This document shows positions 35,134 through 44,605 of a stretch of DNA of 64,000 nt, piece after piece. How positions within the stretch are numbered: position 1 is the first letter of the stretch; every line of letters starts with the position of its first letter. The notes beneath the pieces are model-generated. The model saw nothing but the letters and a program-made list of their open reading frames with translations. It was not told the DNA's origin and made no database searches. The position numbers were made by a program, and so were the translations under genes. Source of the stretch: a bacterium 1xD8-48 (GTDB lineage Bacteria; Bacillota; Clostridia; Lachnospirales; Lachnospiraceae); assembly GCA_009917455.1 (NCBI GenBank), contig QZDS01000019.1, forward strand, positions 32,943 through 96,942, read 5' to 3'.

Positions 35134-36462
35134 ATGTTCAGACGAAAAATTTATGACAGGATGCTGGAATGGAAAACAAATTCGAACGGAAAAACAGCTC
35201 TTTTGATAGAAGGAGCCCGCCGTGTCGGCAAATCGACCGTTGTGGAAGAATTTGCCCGAAAGGAATATGAAAGTTATATCCTGATTGATTTTTCCCAGGC
35301 ATCGAAAGAGGTGCGAAGCCTGTTTGATGACATTTCAGATATTAACTATCTTTTTTTACAGCTGCAGCTGCAATACAAAACAGACTTGCATGAGAGGAAA
35401 TCCGTGATTATTTTTGACGAGGTACAGCTCTGTCCTATGGCGCGTCAGGCAATCAAGGCACTCGTGCGGGATTACAGATATGATTATATCGAGACAGGTT
35501 CGCTGATATCCATCAGGAAAAATGTAAAAGATATTCTGATTCCAAGCGAGGAGCGGAAAATCAGCATGTATCCCATGGACTATGAAGAATTTCTATGGGC
35601 TTTGGGAGATGAAACAACCTTTCCCTTACTTGGAAAATGTTATGAAGCCGGCAGGGGGCTGGGGGAACAGTTAAACCGAAAGCAGATGCGGCAGTTTCGG
35701 CTGTACATGCTTGTGGGAGGGATGCCGCAGGCGGTTAATGAATATATTGAAACAAATAATTTAAGAAAAGTCGATGAGGTAAAGAGAGATATCCTGTCGC
35801 TTTATGAAGATGATTTTAGGAAAATAGATTCCACTGGGCGGTTATCGTTCCTTTTTGATTCCATACCGGCTCAGCTTAATACCAATGCTTCACGTTATCA
35901 GACGGGCGCAGTACTTGGAAGCGAATCGACGGAGAAGATTCTGGAATTTATAGCAGAATTGAAAGCCTCAAAAACAGTTCTTGTATCATACCGTGTAAAC
36001 GACCCGAATGCCGGTATGTCAAATATGAAAGATATATCAAGATTTAAGCTTTTTCTATGCGACACAGGACTTTTTGTTACCCTGATGTTTAAGGATAAGG
36101 ATTTTACTGAAAATGTGGTGTATGACAAACTGTTAAACGATAAGCTCAGCGCAAATCTGGGATATCTTTATGAAAATATGGTTGCACAGACACTTACGGC
36201 AAAAGGCGATGAATTGTTCTATTATACGATGTTTAATGAAGTGTCAAGACATAACTATGAAATAGACTTTCTGATTGCAAGGAAAAACAAGGTCTGTCCT
36301 CTGGAAATTAAGTCATCGGGATATAAAACGCATAAATCTCTGGATGTTTTTACGGAAAAATTTTCCGACAGAATACTTCATAGGTATCTCATATACACAA
36401 AGGATATGGAAAAAAGCGGGGACATTTTCTGTCTGCCGGTTTACATGGTTCCGTTTTTGTAA
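35134..36462 (+). CDS. AAA-type ATPase with DUF4143 domain
   Basis: A 442-residue protein: P-loop GARRVGKST (27-35), Walker B SVIIFDEVQLCP (about 88-99), then a DUF4143 region whose end carries EIDFLIARKNKVCPLEIKSSGYKT, a PD-(D/E)XK-like D...E-x-K pattern. Such proteins are common, often in several copies, in gut Firmicutes and Bacteroidetes and are of unknown role. Its codon and base usage is more AT-rich than its neighbours. It has its own promoter with repeats. Confidence 0.8.
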   Translation: MFRRKIYDRMLEWKTNSNGKTALLIEGARRVGKSTVVEEFARKEYESYILIDFSQASKEVRSLFDDISDINYLFLQLQLQYKTDLHERKSVIIFDEVQLCPMARQAIKALVRDYRYDYIETGSLISIRKNVKDILIPSEERKISMYPMDYEEFLWALGDETTFPLLGKCYEAGRGLGEQLNRKQMRQFRLYMLVGGMPQAVNEYIETNNLRKVDEVKRDILSLYEDDFRKIDSTGRLSFLFDSIPAQLNTNASRYQTGAVLGSESTEKILEFIAELKASKTVLVSYRVNDPNAGMSNMKDISRFKLFLCDTGLFVTLMFKDKDFTENVVYDKLLNDKLSANLGYLYENMVAQTLTAKGDELFYYTMFNEVSRHNYEIDFLIARKNKVCPLEIKSSGYKTHKSLDVFTEKFSDRILHRYLIYTKDMEKSGDIFCLPVYMVPFL

Positions 36463-36490
36463 TCGGGTCGGGAAACGGCAGTTCCGGGAA

Positions 36491-36529
36491 GGGGAGTCAG
36501 CAAACTGTAATATCATCCGCTGCCTCCCC
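36491..36529 (+). terminator. Hairpin after the DUF4143 ATPase gene
   Basis: GGGGAG-T-CAGC (36491-36501) pairs with GCTG-C-CTCCCC (36519-36529), one mismatch, 17-nt loop, followed by a pyrimidine-rich run without a clean T-tract. Confidence 0.4.
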
Positions 36530-36548
36530 ATCTTCTCGTTTTGCGCCC

Positions 36549-36577
36549 TTGCATAATTACCGGACTTATAATAAAAT
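36549..36577 (+). promoter_or_regulatory. Promoter candidate for the MATE transporter gene
   Basis: TTGCAT (36549-36554), 17 bp, TAAAAT (36572-36577), about 45 nt upstream of the ATG at 36622. Confidence 0.4.
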
Positions 36578-36621
36578 CCTGATTATAGGGTAATCGTTGC
36601 AGAAAAAGGAGCGTTGAGGCA

Positions 36622-38013
36622 ATGCGGATTAACAGAATACATTTTCCCATACATAACAGGCGTCAGCAGAATATGGATTTGACGAAGGGCTCTATCGCAA
36701 AAGGAATCCTTTTGTTTGCGTTTCCACTTTTTCTGGGACAGCTCCTGCAGCAGTTTTATAATATGGCGGACGCCTGGGTGGTGGGAAACTTTGCGGACAA
36801 CGACGCCTTTGCGGCGGTCAGCTCGGGCGGGAGCCTTACTTTCCTGATTATCGGATTTTTTAACGGGATTGCTATCGGGGGAGGAGTCATCATCTCCCGG
36901 TATTTCGGGGCGAAGGACAATAAGATGGTGCAGAAGGCAATCCATGCCAACTTTCTGTTCGGGCTATTGTCCTCCCTTCTTGCAACGGCGGCGGGGCTTG
37001 CCCTGATTCCCGGCCTTTTGCGCCTGATGAAAACGCCGGACTCTGTCATGCCTCATTCCCTTGCCTATTTCCGCATTTACTTTGCGGGAGTCTTTACGGT
37101 GATACTCTACAATATCTGTATGTCGATTATGCGGGCTTTAGGGGACAGTCTGCGCCCGCTGTATTATCTGATTTTATCCTCGTTTGTAAATGTTGCCCTG
37201 GACCTGCTTTTTGTGGCGGGCTTTCACTGGGGAGTAAGCGGCGCTGCGCTGGCAACGGTAATTGCGCAGGGACTCAGCGTCCTTCTATGCCTTATGCGGA
37301 TGTGCCGGGAGGCGGACGAGACCGTCCGTCTGGATTTCCGCAAACTGCAATTTGATAAGGATATCATGTCGCAGGTGCTCTGTCAGGGACTTCCGACGGG
37401 CATCCAGAATGCGGTAATCAGCGTGGGGAATATTGTGATTCAGAGCAATATCAACGCTTTCGGGGCCTATGCGATTTCCGGGCAGGGCGCTTATGCAAAG
37501 ATAGAGGGCTTTGTGTTTCTGCCGATTATGAGCATGTCTATGGTCCTCCCCACCTTTATCAGCCAGAATCTGGGTGCAAAGGAGTACGGACGGGCGAAAA
37601 AGGGAGCGGCCTTCGGTATCCTTTCCGGAATGGTTCTGGCGGAGCTTATCGGCGTTATTTTTTACATATGGGCGCCCTGTGTCCTGCGGTTCTTTGTGGA
37701 TTCGGAGGAGGCGGTGAAATACGGCGCCATTCATTCAAGAGTGGTGGCGCCATTCTTTTTCCTTCTGGCCTTTTCCCATTGCGTTGCCGGCGTCATGCGC
37801 GGCTGCGGGAAGGCTTTTGTCCCGATGGTCACCATGCTGCTGTTCTGGTGCGGCGTGCGCATCGTCTATGTGACGCTGGCAGTCAGGCAGTTTCCGGTGT
37901 TTCAGACGATTTCCTGGGCTTATCCGCTGACCTGGTCTTTAAGCTCCGTGATTTTCCTGATTGCCCTGCTTAAGCTGGACTGGGAGCGGGCGTTCGAAAG
38001 GGGGGACAGATAA
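36622..38013 (+). CDS. MATE-family multidrug/metabolite exporter
   Basis: A 463-residue membrane protein with about 12 helices and the MATE signature near the N-terminus (GSIAKGILLFAFPLFLGQLLQQ, then NMADAWVVG). Such proteins exchange sodium or protons for cationic compounds. ATG 36622 has AAAGGAG 10 nt upstream; an internal ATG at 36673, just before DLTKGSI, is the start seen in many relatives and remains possible. Substrate cannot be inferred. Confidence 0.88.
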   Translation: MRINRIHFPIHNRRQQNMDLTKGSIAKGILLFAFPLFLGQLLQQFYNMADAWVVGNFADNDAFAAVSSGGSLTFLIIGFFNGIAIGGGVIISRYFGAKDNKMVQKAIHANFLFGLLSSLLATAAGLALIPGLLRLMKTPDSVMPHSLAYFRIYFAGVFTVILYNICMSIMRALGDSLRPLYYLILSSFVNVALDLLFVAGFHWGVSGAALATVIAQGLSVLLCLMRMCREADETVRLDFRKLQFDKDIMSQVLCQGLPTGIQNAVISVGNIVIQSNINAFGAYAISGQGAYAKIEGFVFLPIMSMSMVLPTFISQNLGAKEYGRAKKGAAFGILSGMVLAELIGVIFYIWAPCVLRFFVDSEEAVKYGAIHSRVVAPFFFLLAFSHCVAGVMRGCGKAFVPMVTMLLFWCGVRIVYVTLAVRQFPVFQTISWAYPLTWSLSSVIFLIALLKLDWERAFERGDR

Positions 38014-38118
38014 ATGCCAGGGAAAGAAAATGCGGAGGATACGGCGGATTTTGTGTCGGGCTTTTATACGGGAAATTGACGGGCAGGAGGGACAGAGTTT
38101 TTTCATATGGAGGAAAAG

Positions 38119-40200
38119 ATGAGAACTTTCAATTTATACGTTTCGGGAATCCTTTATGGCAGGCTGCGGACGGGAAATGGTCAGACGTTTATTTGCAGAC
38201 TGGATGTTTTTTCAGGGGAGCCGGGGGACTGGGAGCCTTTGACGGAAAAGGAAAACGGATTTTATAAATCCTTTGTGAAAATGGATTTTCTGTCAATTGC
38301 GGAAAAGCTGGAATTGTATGAAAAGGAATTAAAGGGCATGGGAGAAATTTCTTTTGCAGGCGAGCGTTATACCAGCGAGGATGGCTGCAGCTATCTCCAA
38401 AGGGATATTAAATTTCCCAATAACAAGCTGATGAAAGCAGGGCGGCTGCTTGCGGTAACCTGCCCGGCGAGGGAAATGGTATCCGTGCTTGTGGAGGAAG
38501 GCGCCGAGGCGGAGACGTCTTTAAAAATGTGGCGGGAGACCTGGCCGGACGAAAAGCTTTACGCCGTGACATATGCCGGAAGGTTTGATGTTCCCATGCG
38601 GGACGGAGTCAGGCTTTCCACGGACGTTTATCTGCCCGGAGGGCTGAAGGAGGCAGTACCGGCGGTTCTGGTCCGCACGCCCTATGGAAAAGAAGACGGC
38701 TGCGAAGTCTATTACCGCTACATCCAGAGGGGCTACGCGGTTGTGATTCAGGACGTAAGGGGACGCAACTTAAGCGAAGGAGAGTGGATTCCCAACTATT
38801 ATGAGGTGGAGGATGGCGACGACACCTTAAACTGGATTGCCGCTCAGAGCTGGTCGTCCCAAAAGGTGGGGATGGTCGGCGGTTCTTATCTGGGATATGT
38901 ACAGTGGGCGGCAGCAGCCAGCGGCAATCCGTATCTGAAAGCATTAATCAGCGTTGTATGCGCAGGCAGCGCTTTTGTGGATACGCCCCGCCGGGGCGGC
39001 TCCCTTGTGTCGGGAATGCTTGCATGGGCATTTTCCGTCTCGCAGAAGGAATTTCAGCAGAAATTGATGGAACGGGAGGACTGGGAGGAAGTGCTTAATA
39101 TCCGGCCTTTAAGCGAGCTGCCGGTGAAAGCGCTTGGCTATGAAGTGCCTTTTCTTAAGAAATGGTCTGAGAATAGTGATTATAATGAATTCTGGCGACG
39201 CACCAACTGGAAGGAGCGTTCGAAGGGAGCCAGGATTCCGGCGCTGATTCAGTCCGGGTGGTTTGACGATAACGGCATGGGAACCACGGAGGCGCTTGAA
39301 ATCGTCCACGATTTTCCGAAAGGGATGCGGAAGGTGATTTTAGGCCCCTGGCAGCACAGCGGCAACAGCAGGTACGATATGCACGGGGTATCTTTCGGCA
39401 GTAAGGCTCTCAGATTTGACCTGGATTATATTTACTTTCAATGGTTCGAGCGCTTTCTGAAAGGAATTGAAAACGGAATAGAGAAAACCGCTCCTGTGGA
39501 ATATTACACGGTGGGAGAGGAAAAGTGGAAAACAGCGGAAAACTGGCCGGCGCCGCAGACAAAAACAGCGGATATCTATCTCGCCGGCGAAGGGTGGGCG
39601 CAAACCTCTGCAGGAGACGGGCGCCTTGTCTTTGAAAAGCCGGAGCGGGAATACGCCGACGCCTACGATTATGACCCGGAAAATCCCGCCGTCCATATCA
39701 TTGATATGTCCGAAAATGAGATTGAGGTGCCGGAGGATTATACGGAGGAGGAAAAGCGTCAGGATATGCTCTGCTACACCTCGGAGATACTTGACAGAGA
39801 TATTACCATCACGGGAGACATGACGGCGGAGCTTTACATTTCTTCCGACGCGCCGGATACGGATTTTATTGTGCGTGTGACGGACGTGGACGAAAAAGGA
39901 CGTTCCATAAAGCTGGCGGACGGTATTTTGAGCGCGCGTTACAGAAACGGGTTTGAGAAATTGGAGTTCCTTACGAAAGACGAGGTTGCGTGTCTGAAAA
40001 TACGTACCACAAAGATTTCAAACTGTTTCAAAAAAGGACACAGAATCCGTGTTACCGTCACATCGGGAGCAAAAAATCTGGTGTTCCCTAACAGCAATAC
40101 GAAAGACGGTTACAACAGTACCACCTATGTGGTGGCACGTAACAAAGTATATCACGGCGGAAGCCATGCTTCGCGACTGACTGTGCGGGTGGAGGATTGA
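38119..40200 (+). CDS. CocE/NonD-family serine hydrolase (X-Pro dipeptidyl-peptidase S15 type)
   Basis: After about 150 residues of uncharacterised N-terminal sequence comes an alpha/beta-hydrolase of the S15/CocE type: GRFDVPMRDGVRLSTDVYLP, GGSYLGY with the nucleophile Ser256, GWFDDNG with the acid and GPWQHSG with the histidine. A C-terminal jelly-roll (about 530-693, ending in LTVRVED) is usual for the family. These enzymes hydrolyse esters, amides or acyl groups. ATG 38119 has GGAGG at 38109-38113. It ends before a strong terminator at 40246. The 150-residue N-terminal domain is longer than in minimal members. Substrate unknown. Confidence 0.82.
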   Translation: MRTFNLYVSGILYGRLRTGNGQTFICRLDVFSGEPGDWEPLTEKENGFYKSFVKMDFLSIAEKLELYEKELKGMGEISFAGERYTSEDGCSYLQRDIKFPNNKLMKAGRLLAVTCPAREMVSVLVEEGAEAETSLKMWRETWPDEKLYAVTYAGRFDVPMRDGVRLSTDVYLPGGLKEAVPAVLVRTPYGKEDGCEVYYRYIQRGYAVVIQDVRGRNLSEGEWIPNYYEVEDGDDTLNWIAAQSWSSQKVGMVGGSYLGYVQWAAAASGNPYLKALISVVCAGSAFVDTPRRGGSLVSGMLAWAFSVSQKEFQQKLMEREDWEEVLNIRPLSELPVKALGYEVPFLKKWSENSDYNEFWRRTNWKERSKGARIPALIQSGWFDDNGMGTTEALEIVHDFPKGMRKVILGPWQHSGNSRYDMHGVSFGSKALRFDLDYIYFQWFERFLKGIENGIEKTAPVEYYTVGEEKWKTAENWPAPQTKTADIYLAGEGWAQTSAGDGRLVFEKPEREYADAYDYDPENPAVHIIDMSENEIEVPEDYTEEEKRQDMLCYTSEILDRDITITGDMTAELYISSDAPDTDFIVRVTDVDEKGRSIKLADGILSARYRNGFEKLEFLTKDEVACLKIRTTKISNCFKKGHRIRVTVTSGAKNLVFPNSNTKDGYNSTTYVVARNKVYHGGSHASRLTVRVED

Positions 40201-40245
40201 GCGGAAGAGTGATTAAGACGTGAACAGGGACAAATCTGACAGGAT

Positions 40246-40298
40246 ATCCCTTAAGCAGACAGGAAGATGATTCAAAATCTGCTTAAGGGATTTTTTTG
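40246..40298 (+). terminator. Rho-independent terminator after the CocE-type gene
   Basis: A perfect 14-bp stem (ATCCCTTAAGCAGA at 40246-40259 with TCTGCTTAAGGGAT at 40278-40291) is followed by seven T's. Confidence 0.85.
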
Positions 40299-40299
40299 G

Positions 40300-40353
40300 T
40301 TGACAGCAGTAGAACAATACTGTATGATGAAATGGACGACAGCAGTAGCACAA
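40300..40353 (+). promoter_or_regulatory. Promoter and duplicated operator of the BlaI-type repressor gene
   Basis: TTGACA (40300-40305), 17 bp and TATGAT (40323-40328) form a strong promoter. Inside it CAGTA and TACTG make an inverted repeat with a 6-bp gap, and the 16-bp segment GACAGCAGTAGAACAA (40302-40317) recurs with one change at 40338-40353. This is the expected layout for a self-regulated BlaI/MecI family repressor. Confidence 0.65.
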
Positions 40354-40404
40354 AAAGGCGCACGGAAAAGGCGGAGCGGAAACTGTAAATGGAGGGCAGA
40401 TGAA

Positions 40405-40788
40405 ATGAAAAAGGTAATTATGTTGCAGCCCAGCGAGTGGATTATTATGGAAAAGTTATGGGAAAATCCCCCCAAAACCATCATGCAGTTGTATCACGAG
40501 CTGAAGGAAGACCCCGGCTGGAGCAAGAGCACAGTAAATACGCTTCTGGGGCGAATGGTAAAAAAGGACATCATTTATTATGAGGAGGGGAAAAAGGCGA
40601 AGCTGTATTATCCAAAGGCGGCCCGGGACGATGCGGCGATGACGGAAACCCGGAGCCTGATTGAGCGGGTATATCAGGGCTCTGTGGGAATGATGATGAG
40701 TACCCTGATACGGAATCATAATCTGACGGACGAGGATATCAGGGAATTGTATGAGATATTGGGGGAGGCGGTTGATAAGCATGATTGA
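40405..40788 (+). CDS. blaI: BlaI/MecI-family transcriptional repressor
   Basis: A 127-residue protein with the BlaI winged helix (LQPSEWIIMEKLWENPP, then WSKSTVNTLLGRMVKKDIIYYEE) and a C-terminal dimerisation helix. ATG 40405 has GGAGGG at 40391-40396; the frame is open further upstream through the promoter, which cannot be coding. Repressors of this family are cleaved or released when a partner M56 membrane protein is activated; that partner gene overlaps this one by 8 nt. Confidence 0.9.
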   Translation: MKKVIMLQPSEWIIMEKLWENPPKTIMQLYHELKEDPGWSKSTVNTLLGRMVKKDIIYYEEGKKAKLYYPKAARDDAAMTETRSLIERVYQGSVGMMMSTLIRNHNLTDEDIRELYEILGEAVDKHD

Positions 40789-42688
40789 ACAGTTCATCAC
40801 GTCATCCATACTGATTGCGTCCATACTGGCAATTTCCTTCCTTATGAAAAAGAGGCTTGGGCCGTGCATCAGATATGCCTTATGGCTGCTTGCCGCAGTT
40901 AAGCTGCTTGCGCCGATACCGGAATTTGAGTCTCCGCTCAGTGTCATGAATGCCGCCGGCAGGATAGAAGAAAGAGACGTTCAGTATTTATTTGCGGACA
41001 GCACAATAGAGGAAAACCATGATAACGGTTATGATAGTGGGAAGGAAAAGAAAGAGGAAACAGTAAACAGGAGCCTTTTTAAGAAAACTGATTTTGCAGG
41101 GACTGTTTACATGATATGGATTGTCGGCGTATTGTTGTGTGCGGGCGTGTTTTTAAGGAGCAATTTGCGATTTTATTTCTGTTTAAAAAACAGCCGTAAG
41201 AGGGTCGGTCAGGTAAAAAAACGTCTGGACGTGTATGAGGCCGCGGGTATCGGGAGCCCCTGCTTATTCGGGTTTTTCAAACCGTCCGTTTATTTTCCGA
41301 AGGACTGTAAGCTGTCAGAGAAGCAGAGAGAATTTGTGCTGGCTCATGAATATACCCATTACAGGCACGGCGACCATGTGTGGGCTCTGGTTCGCTGTCT
41401 GTGCGTTATTTTTTACTGGTATCATCCGCTGGTGTGGACAGGAGCGCAAAAGTCCGTAAGGGACAGTGAGGCCGCCGCTGACGCGGGTACGCTGCGGATT
41501 ATCGGGAACGAAAAGGGGATAGCATATGGGAAAACACTGATTGCCGTTGCAAAGGAAATGCCGGACCAGACAGAGCGGAATCGTGTCCTTACATGCTCCA
41601 CCGGCGCGGCAGGGGGTATGCGGGCAATGAAAGAAAGGATGAAAATGATTGTAAATCAGCCACAGACAAAAATGATAACCGTATTTGTACTTGCATTGCT
41701 TTGCGCCTGTACTGTGGGATGCACCTTCACAGGTGCGGTAAAGGAAGGTCAGGAGCATGCAGATGCAAGCGAAACGGAGGAAAACGCCACGGTGGGCGAG
41801 GAGGAAGAAAGCGCGGCAGCCGGCGCGGGCGAGGAAAAAAGCACAGAAGCCGGTGCGGGAGAGGAAAGCGCCACGGCGGCGGAAAACGATACGGCGGAGA
41901 ATGAGAACGGCGAGGATTTACCGCCGGAGGAGGAAAAGGAAGCCGGAGAAATAGCGGTTTTGTACAGACAGCCGGAAGCGGATAAGGTTTGTATCCGGGT
42001 CGAGCCATCACTGGTGCGGGAAGATACCGGCGGCTATTATATTCCTGAAGGAAGATACCAGGAGGGGATTCAAAGGGCTTTGGAAAAGCTTCCGCCGGAA
42101 GGAGAACCCTATGCAAAAAGATGGGAAGGGAGAAAGGAAACCGGCTGGAGGATTGCTTACAAAAACGTGGAGATTATGGCGCTTGAAGGAGGCTACCTGT
42201 ATTATCTGTATGTTGATGACGAGAAGGGGGATATGGAATACTTTACAGAGGCGTCCGAGCTGTGCGACTATATACAGACTATGCTGCAGGACAAGCTGGG
42301 GTACTATCCCTTTCATCCGGCGGATATCAGAGATATTGTTTCGGCAACGCTGGAGGTGCGCAGTATTTTTACAGATTATCAGTTTTACCGCCAGACAATA
42401 ACGGACAGGGAAACACTGGAAAAATTTGAAGACTGGTTCAGTAACGCCGAGTATATCTTTGGCGGCGCTGAATGCGGAAATTCAAATTCGAGCCTGCAAC
42501 TGTTCCTGGCGGACGGGAAAAACGTCCGGTTGTCGGTAGCCACAGACAGTTGTCCCAATTTCGGTATCAATGGCGTTTACTATGATTACCGCCCGGAGCC
42601 TGTATGGGATAACAGGGAGTTTTTTGAATGCTTTGATGAAATACCGTGGGAGTGGACAAAGGAGTTTACAAAGGATAACGAAAAGTAA
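40781..42688 (+). CDS. blaR1: BlaR1-like membrane metallopeptidase (M56) with non-penicillin-binding C-terminal domain
   Basis: The 635-residue protein has membrane helices at about 5-25, 30-45 and 108-125, an M56 zinc-peptidase core with HEYTH (His189, Glu190, His193) and another helix near 300-318. Then comes a 55-residue Ala/Glu-rich linker and a 230-residue extracellular domain. In BlaR1 the extracellular part is a class D beta-lactamase-like penicillin sensor; here no STFK, YGN or KTG motif is present, so the domain is different and unrecognised. It should signal by inactivating the repressor encoded just upstream. The lipid-box-like TVGC after the last helix is probably incidental. Confidence 0.82.
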   Translation: MIEQFITSSILIASILAISFLMKKRLGPCIRYALWLLAAVKLLAPIPEFESPLSVMNAAGRIEERDVQYLFADSTIEENHDNGYDSGKEKKEETVNRSLFKKTDFAGTVYMIWIVGVLLCAGVFLRSNLRFYFCLKNSRKRVGQVKKRLDVYEAAGIGSPCLFGFFKPSVYFPKDCKLSEKQREFVLAHEYTHYRHGDHVWALVRCLCVIFYWYHPLVWTGAQKSVRDSEAAADAGTLRIIGNEKGIAYGKTLIAVAKEMPDQTERNRVLTCSTGAAGGMRAMKERMKMIVNQPQTKMITVFVLALLCACTVGCTFTGAVKEGQEHADASETEENATVGEEEESAAAGAGEEKSTEAGAGEESATAAENDTAENENGEDLPPEEEKEAGEIAVLYRQPEADKVCIRVEPSLVREDTGGYYIPEGRYQEGIQRALEKLPPEGEPYAKRWEGRKETGWRIAYKNVEIMALEGGYLYYLYVDDEKGDMEYFTEASELCDYIQTMLQDKLGYYPFHPADIRDIVSATLEVRSIFTDYQFYRQTITDRETLEKFEDWFSNAEYIFGGAECGNSNSSLQLFLADGKNVRLSVATDSCPNFGINGVYYDYRPEPVWDNREFFECFDEIPWEWTKEFTKDNEK

Positions 42689-42727
42689 TACTTTTATCAA
42701 TGAATATAAGCTATCGATTGAAAAACA

Positions 42728-42756
42728 TTGACTTTTCCGCATTTCATTCATAAAAT
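42728..42756 (+). promoter_or_regulatory. Promoter of the two-component system remnant
   Basis: TTGACT (42728-42733), 17 bp, TAAAAT (42751-42756), 69 nt before the ATG at 42825. Confidence 0.5.
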
Positions 42757-42824
42757 ATCTTCAAAGTTTCATACAGAAGTTTAACAGTAATGTCAGGCAT
42801 CAGAATACCGCACGGGGGAGCGTT

Positions 42825-43504
42825 ATGGCCAGTATCTTAATCGTAGAAGATGAAAAGAACATGCAGGACATCATTTCCACGTACATGCGCCGGGGAGGGC
42901 ACGCCTGCCTTACTGCGGACGACGGTGTGGACGCTTTGATGCTGCTGAAAAACAATCCGGTGGACTTAATGATACTGGATATCATGATGCCGAATCTGGA
43001 CGGTTTTACCGTGTGTAAAATCGCGCGGGAAATGAGCAGTCTGCCTATTATCCTGCTGACGGCAAAGAGCGCGGAGGAGGACAAGCTGAAAGGCTATGAA
43101 TACGGCGCGGACGATTATATGACAAAGCCCTTCAGCCCCAGAGTATTGCTTGCGAAGGTAAACGCCCTGCTCCGGCATTTTTCGGCGGGCGGCGTGGAGG
43201 CGGTAAACGCCGGGAAAATAACGATTTTTCCGGCCGCACATCAGGTATTTGTGGACGGTCGGAGATTTCCCTTACCCACAAGGAATATGAGCTTTTGTCT
43301 CTTTTCATGGCAAATCCCGGGCAGATATTTTCCCGGGAACAATTGCTGAACCGGATTTTGGGGTATGATTTTGAGGGCAATACAAGGACGGTGGATACCC
43401 ACATCAGGACGCTGCGGCAGAAGCTGGGAAGCGAGGGAAAGCGCATCGTGACGCTTATCAGCTCCGGGTATAAGTTTGAGGCTTCACATGGAGGAAGGGT
43501 ATGA
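42825..43504 (+). pseudogene. OmpR-family response regulator, frameshifted
   Basis: The receiver domain (Asp52 in LDIMMPNLDG; KPF near 103-105) is intact. Close to 43260-43263 the frame is lost: after VFVDGR the expected EISLTHKEYELL continues in another frame, which runs on to 43504 as a complete winged helix (GYDFEGNTRTVDTHIRTLRQKL). A single deleted base restores the gene. As it stands the protein would end after 174 codons without a DNA-binding domain. The kinase downstream is broken as well. Confidence 0.8.
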
Positions 43505-44542
43505 GAGAGCTGTTTTCCCTCCGCACGGTGCGGAAAAAATAGTCATGGCTTCAAAAATAGCCAGGATTATACTGATTGTTTCCTATGCAGTCGCTACCCG
43601 CCTGCCCATTTCCAGGAATCTCTCCCTTCTACTGTGGATGGTCTTTACCGTTTTGTTGGTGCTTGCCATGGATTATCTGCTGGGACGTTTTATTTCGGAC
43701 CCTGTTTCCGAAATCTGCGCGGCGGCGGAGAAAATGGCGCAGCTTGATTTTTCAGCCACCTGTGAAATTGATTCGGGGGATGAGTTTGGCAACCTTGCGG
43801 AAAGCTTAAATCAAATGGCCGGAAATCTTAAGCAGGCGCTTTCGGCGCTTGAAAATGCAATACCCAGCTTGAGGGGGATATTCAAAAGGAGAGACGCCTT
43901 TTAAAAGAAAAGAAAGGAAAGAGCTGGCTGACCGGCTTCTTCATGAGATGAAAACGTCGCTGGGGGTCATCCGGGCCTGCGCCGAAGGTCTGCAGGACGA
44001 GGCTGACGAGGAAAAAAAGCAGAGATATTCTGAGATTATTCTGTCGGAAACAGAGAGAGTGGGCGGACTTATCACTACATTGCTTGATTTATCCGCACTG
44101 GAAAGCGGGGCGGCTTCTTGCGGATATTCCCGCCTTCTGTTTTACATTGCAGTATGAGCTTCCCGAAAGCGAGGTTTATGTCCTGACCGACAGGCAGCGT
44201 ATGGAGCAGGTTTTGAATAATCTGATTATCAATGCGAAAAAGAACGTACTGCCGGGAGGAACGATAAAGCTGTCGTTAGAAAGGCGCAGGGATGAACTGC
44301 GTTTTTCCATATTTAATCAGGGAATGCCGATACCGGAGGAAGAAATCACTCAAATATGGAATAAGTTTTACCGCAACAGGAATGCAACATACAGCGGTTC
44401 CGGTCTGGGACTTGCGATTGTGGCGCAGATATTATCCATGCAGAACATAGAGTACGGGGCGGAAAACCGCCCGGACGGCGTCGCGTTTTATTTTGTCATA
44501 CCCGTAAGCGGCGGGATGTCCGGTACGGATGTCGGTGGTTGA
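43501..44542 (+). pseudogene. Sensor histidine kinase with several frame breaks
   Basis: MRELFSLRTVRKK starts at 43501 with GGAGGAAGGG upstream and overlaps the regulator's end. The frame then changes at the A-run 43534-43539, near 43858-43861 and between 43902 and 43923, each change explained by one lost base. A fourth break near 44108-44125 coincides with loss of some 20-30 codons after the DLSALESG segment. Scattered over the frames are a HAMP-like segment, the H-box HEMKTSLG, the N-box NNLIINAKKN and GSGLGLAIV. The sensor region between the two membrane helices also seems shortened. Not functional. Confidence 0.8.
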
Positions 44543-44605
44543 GAGGCGATAACGGCAGCGATTTGATAACAGGTTTGTTTCATCTTTTGCAGTCGGGAGA
44601 AGGTT

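Noticed and set aside
38014..38079. Short open frame starting right at the MATE stop codon (TAAATG)
   Set aside because: Only 21 codons, no similarity, no separate ribosome-binding site; probably incidental.
42825..44542. Sequencing error as sole cause of all frame breaks
   Set aside because: Missing codons after the DLSALESG segment and a shortened sensor region cannot come from base-calling errors, and surrounding genes are intact; errors at individual homopolymers remain possible.
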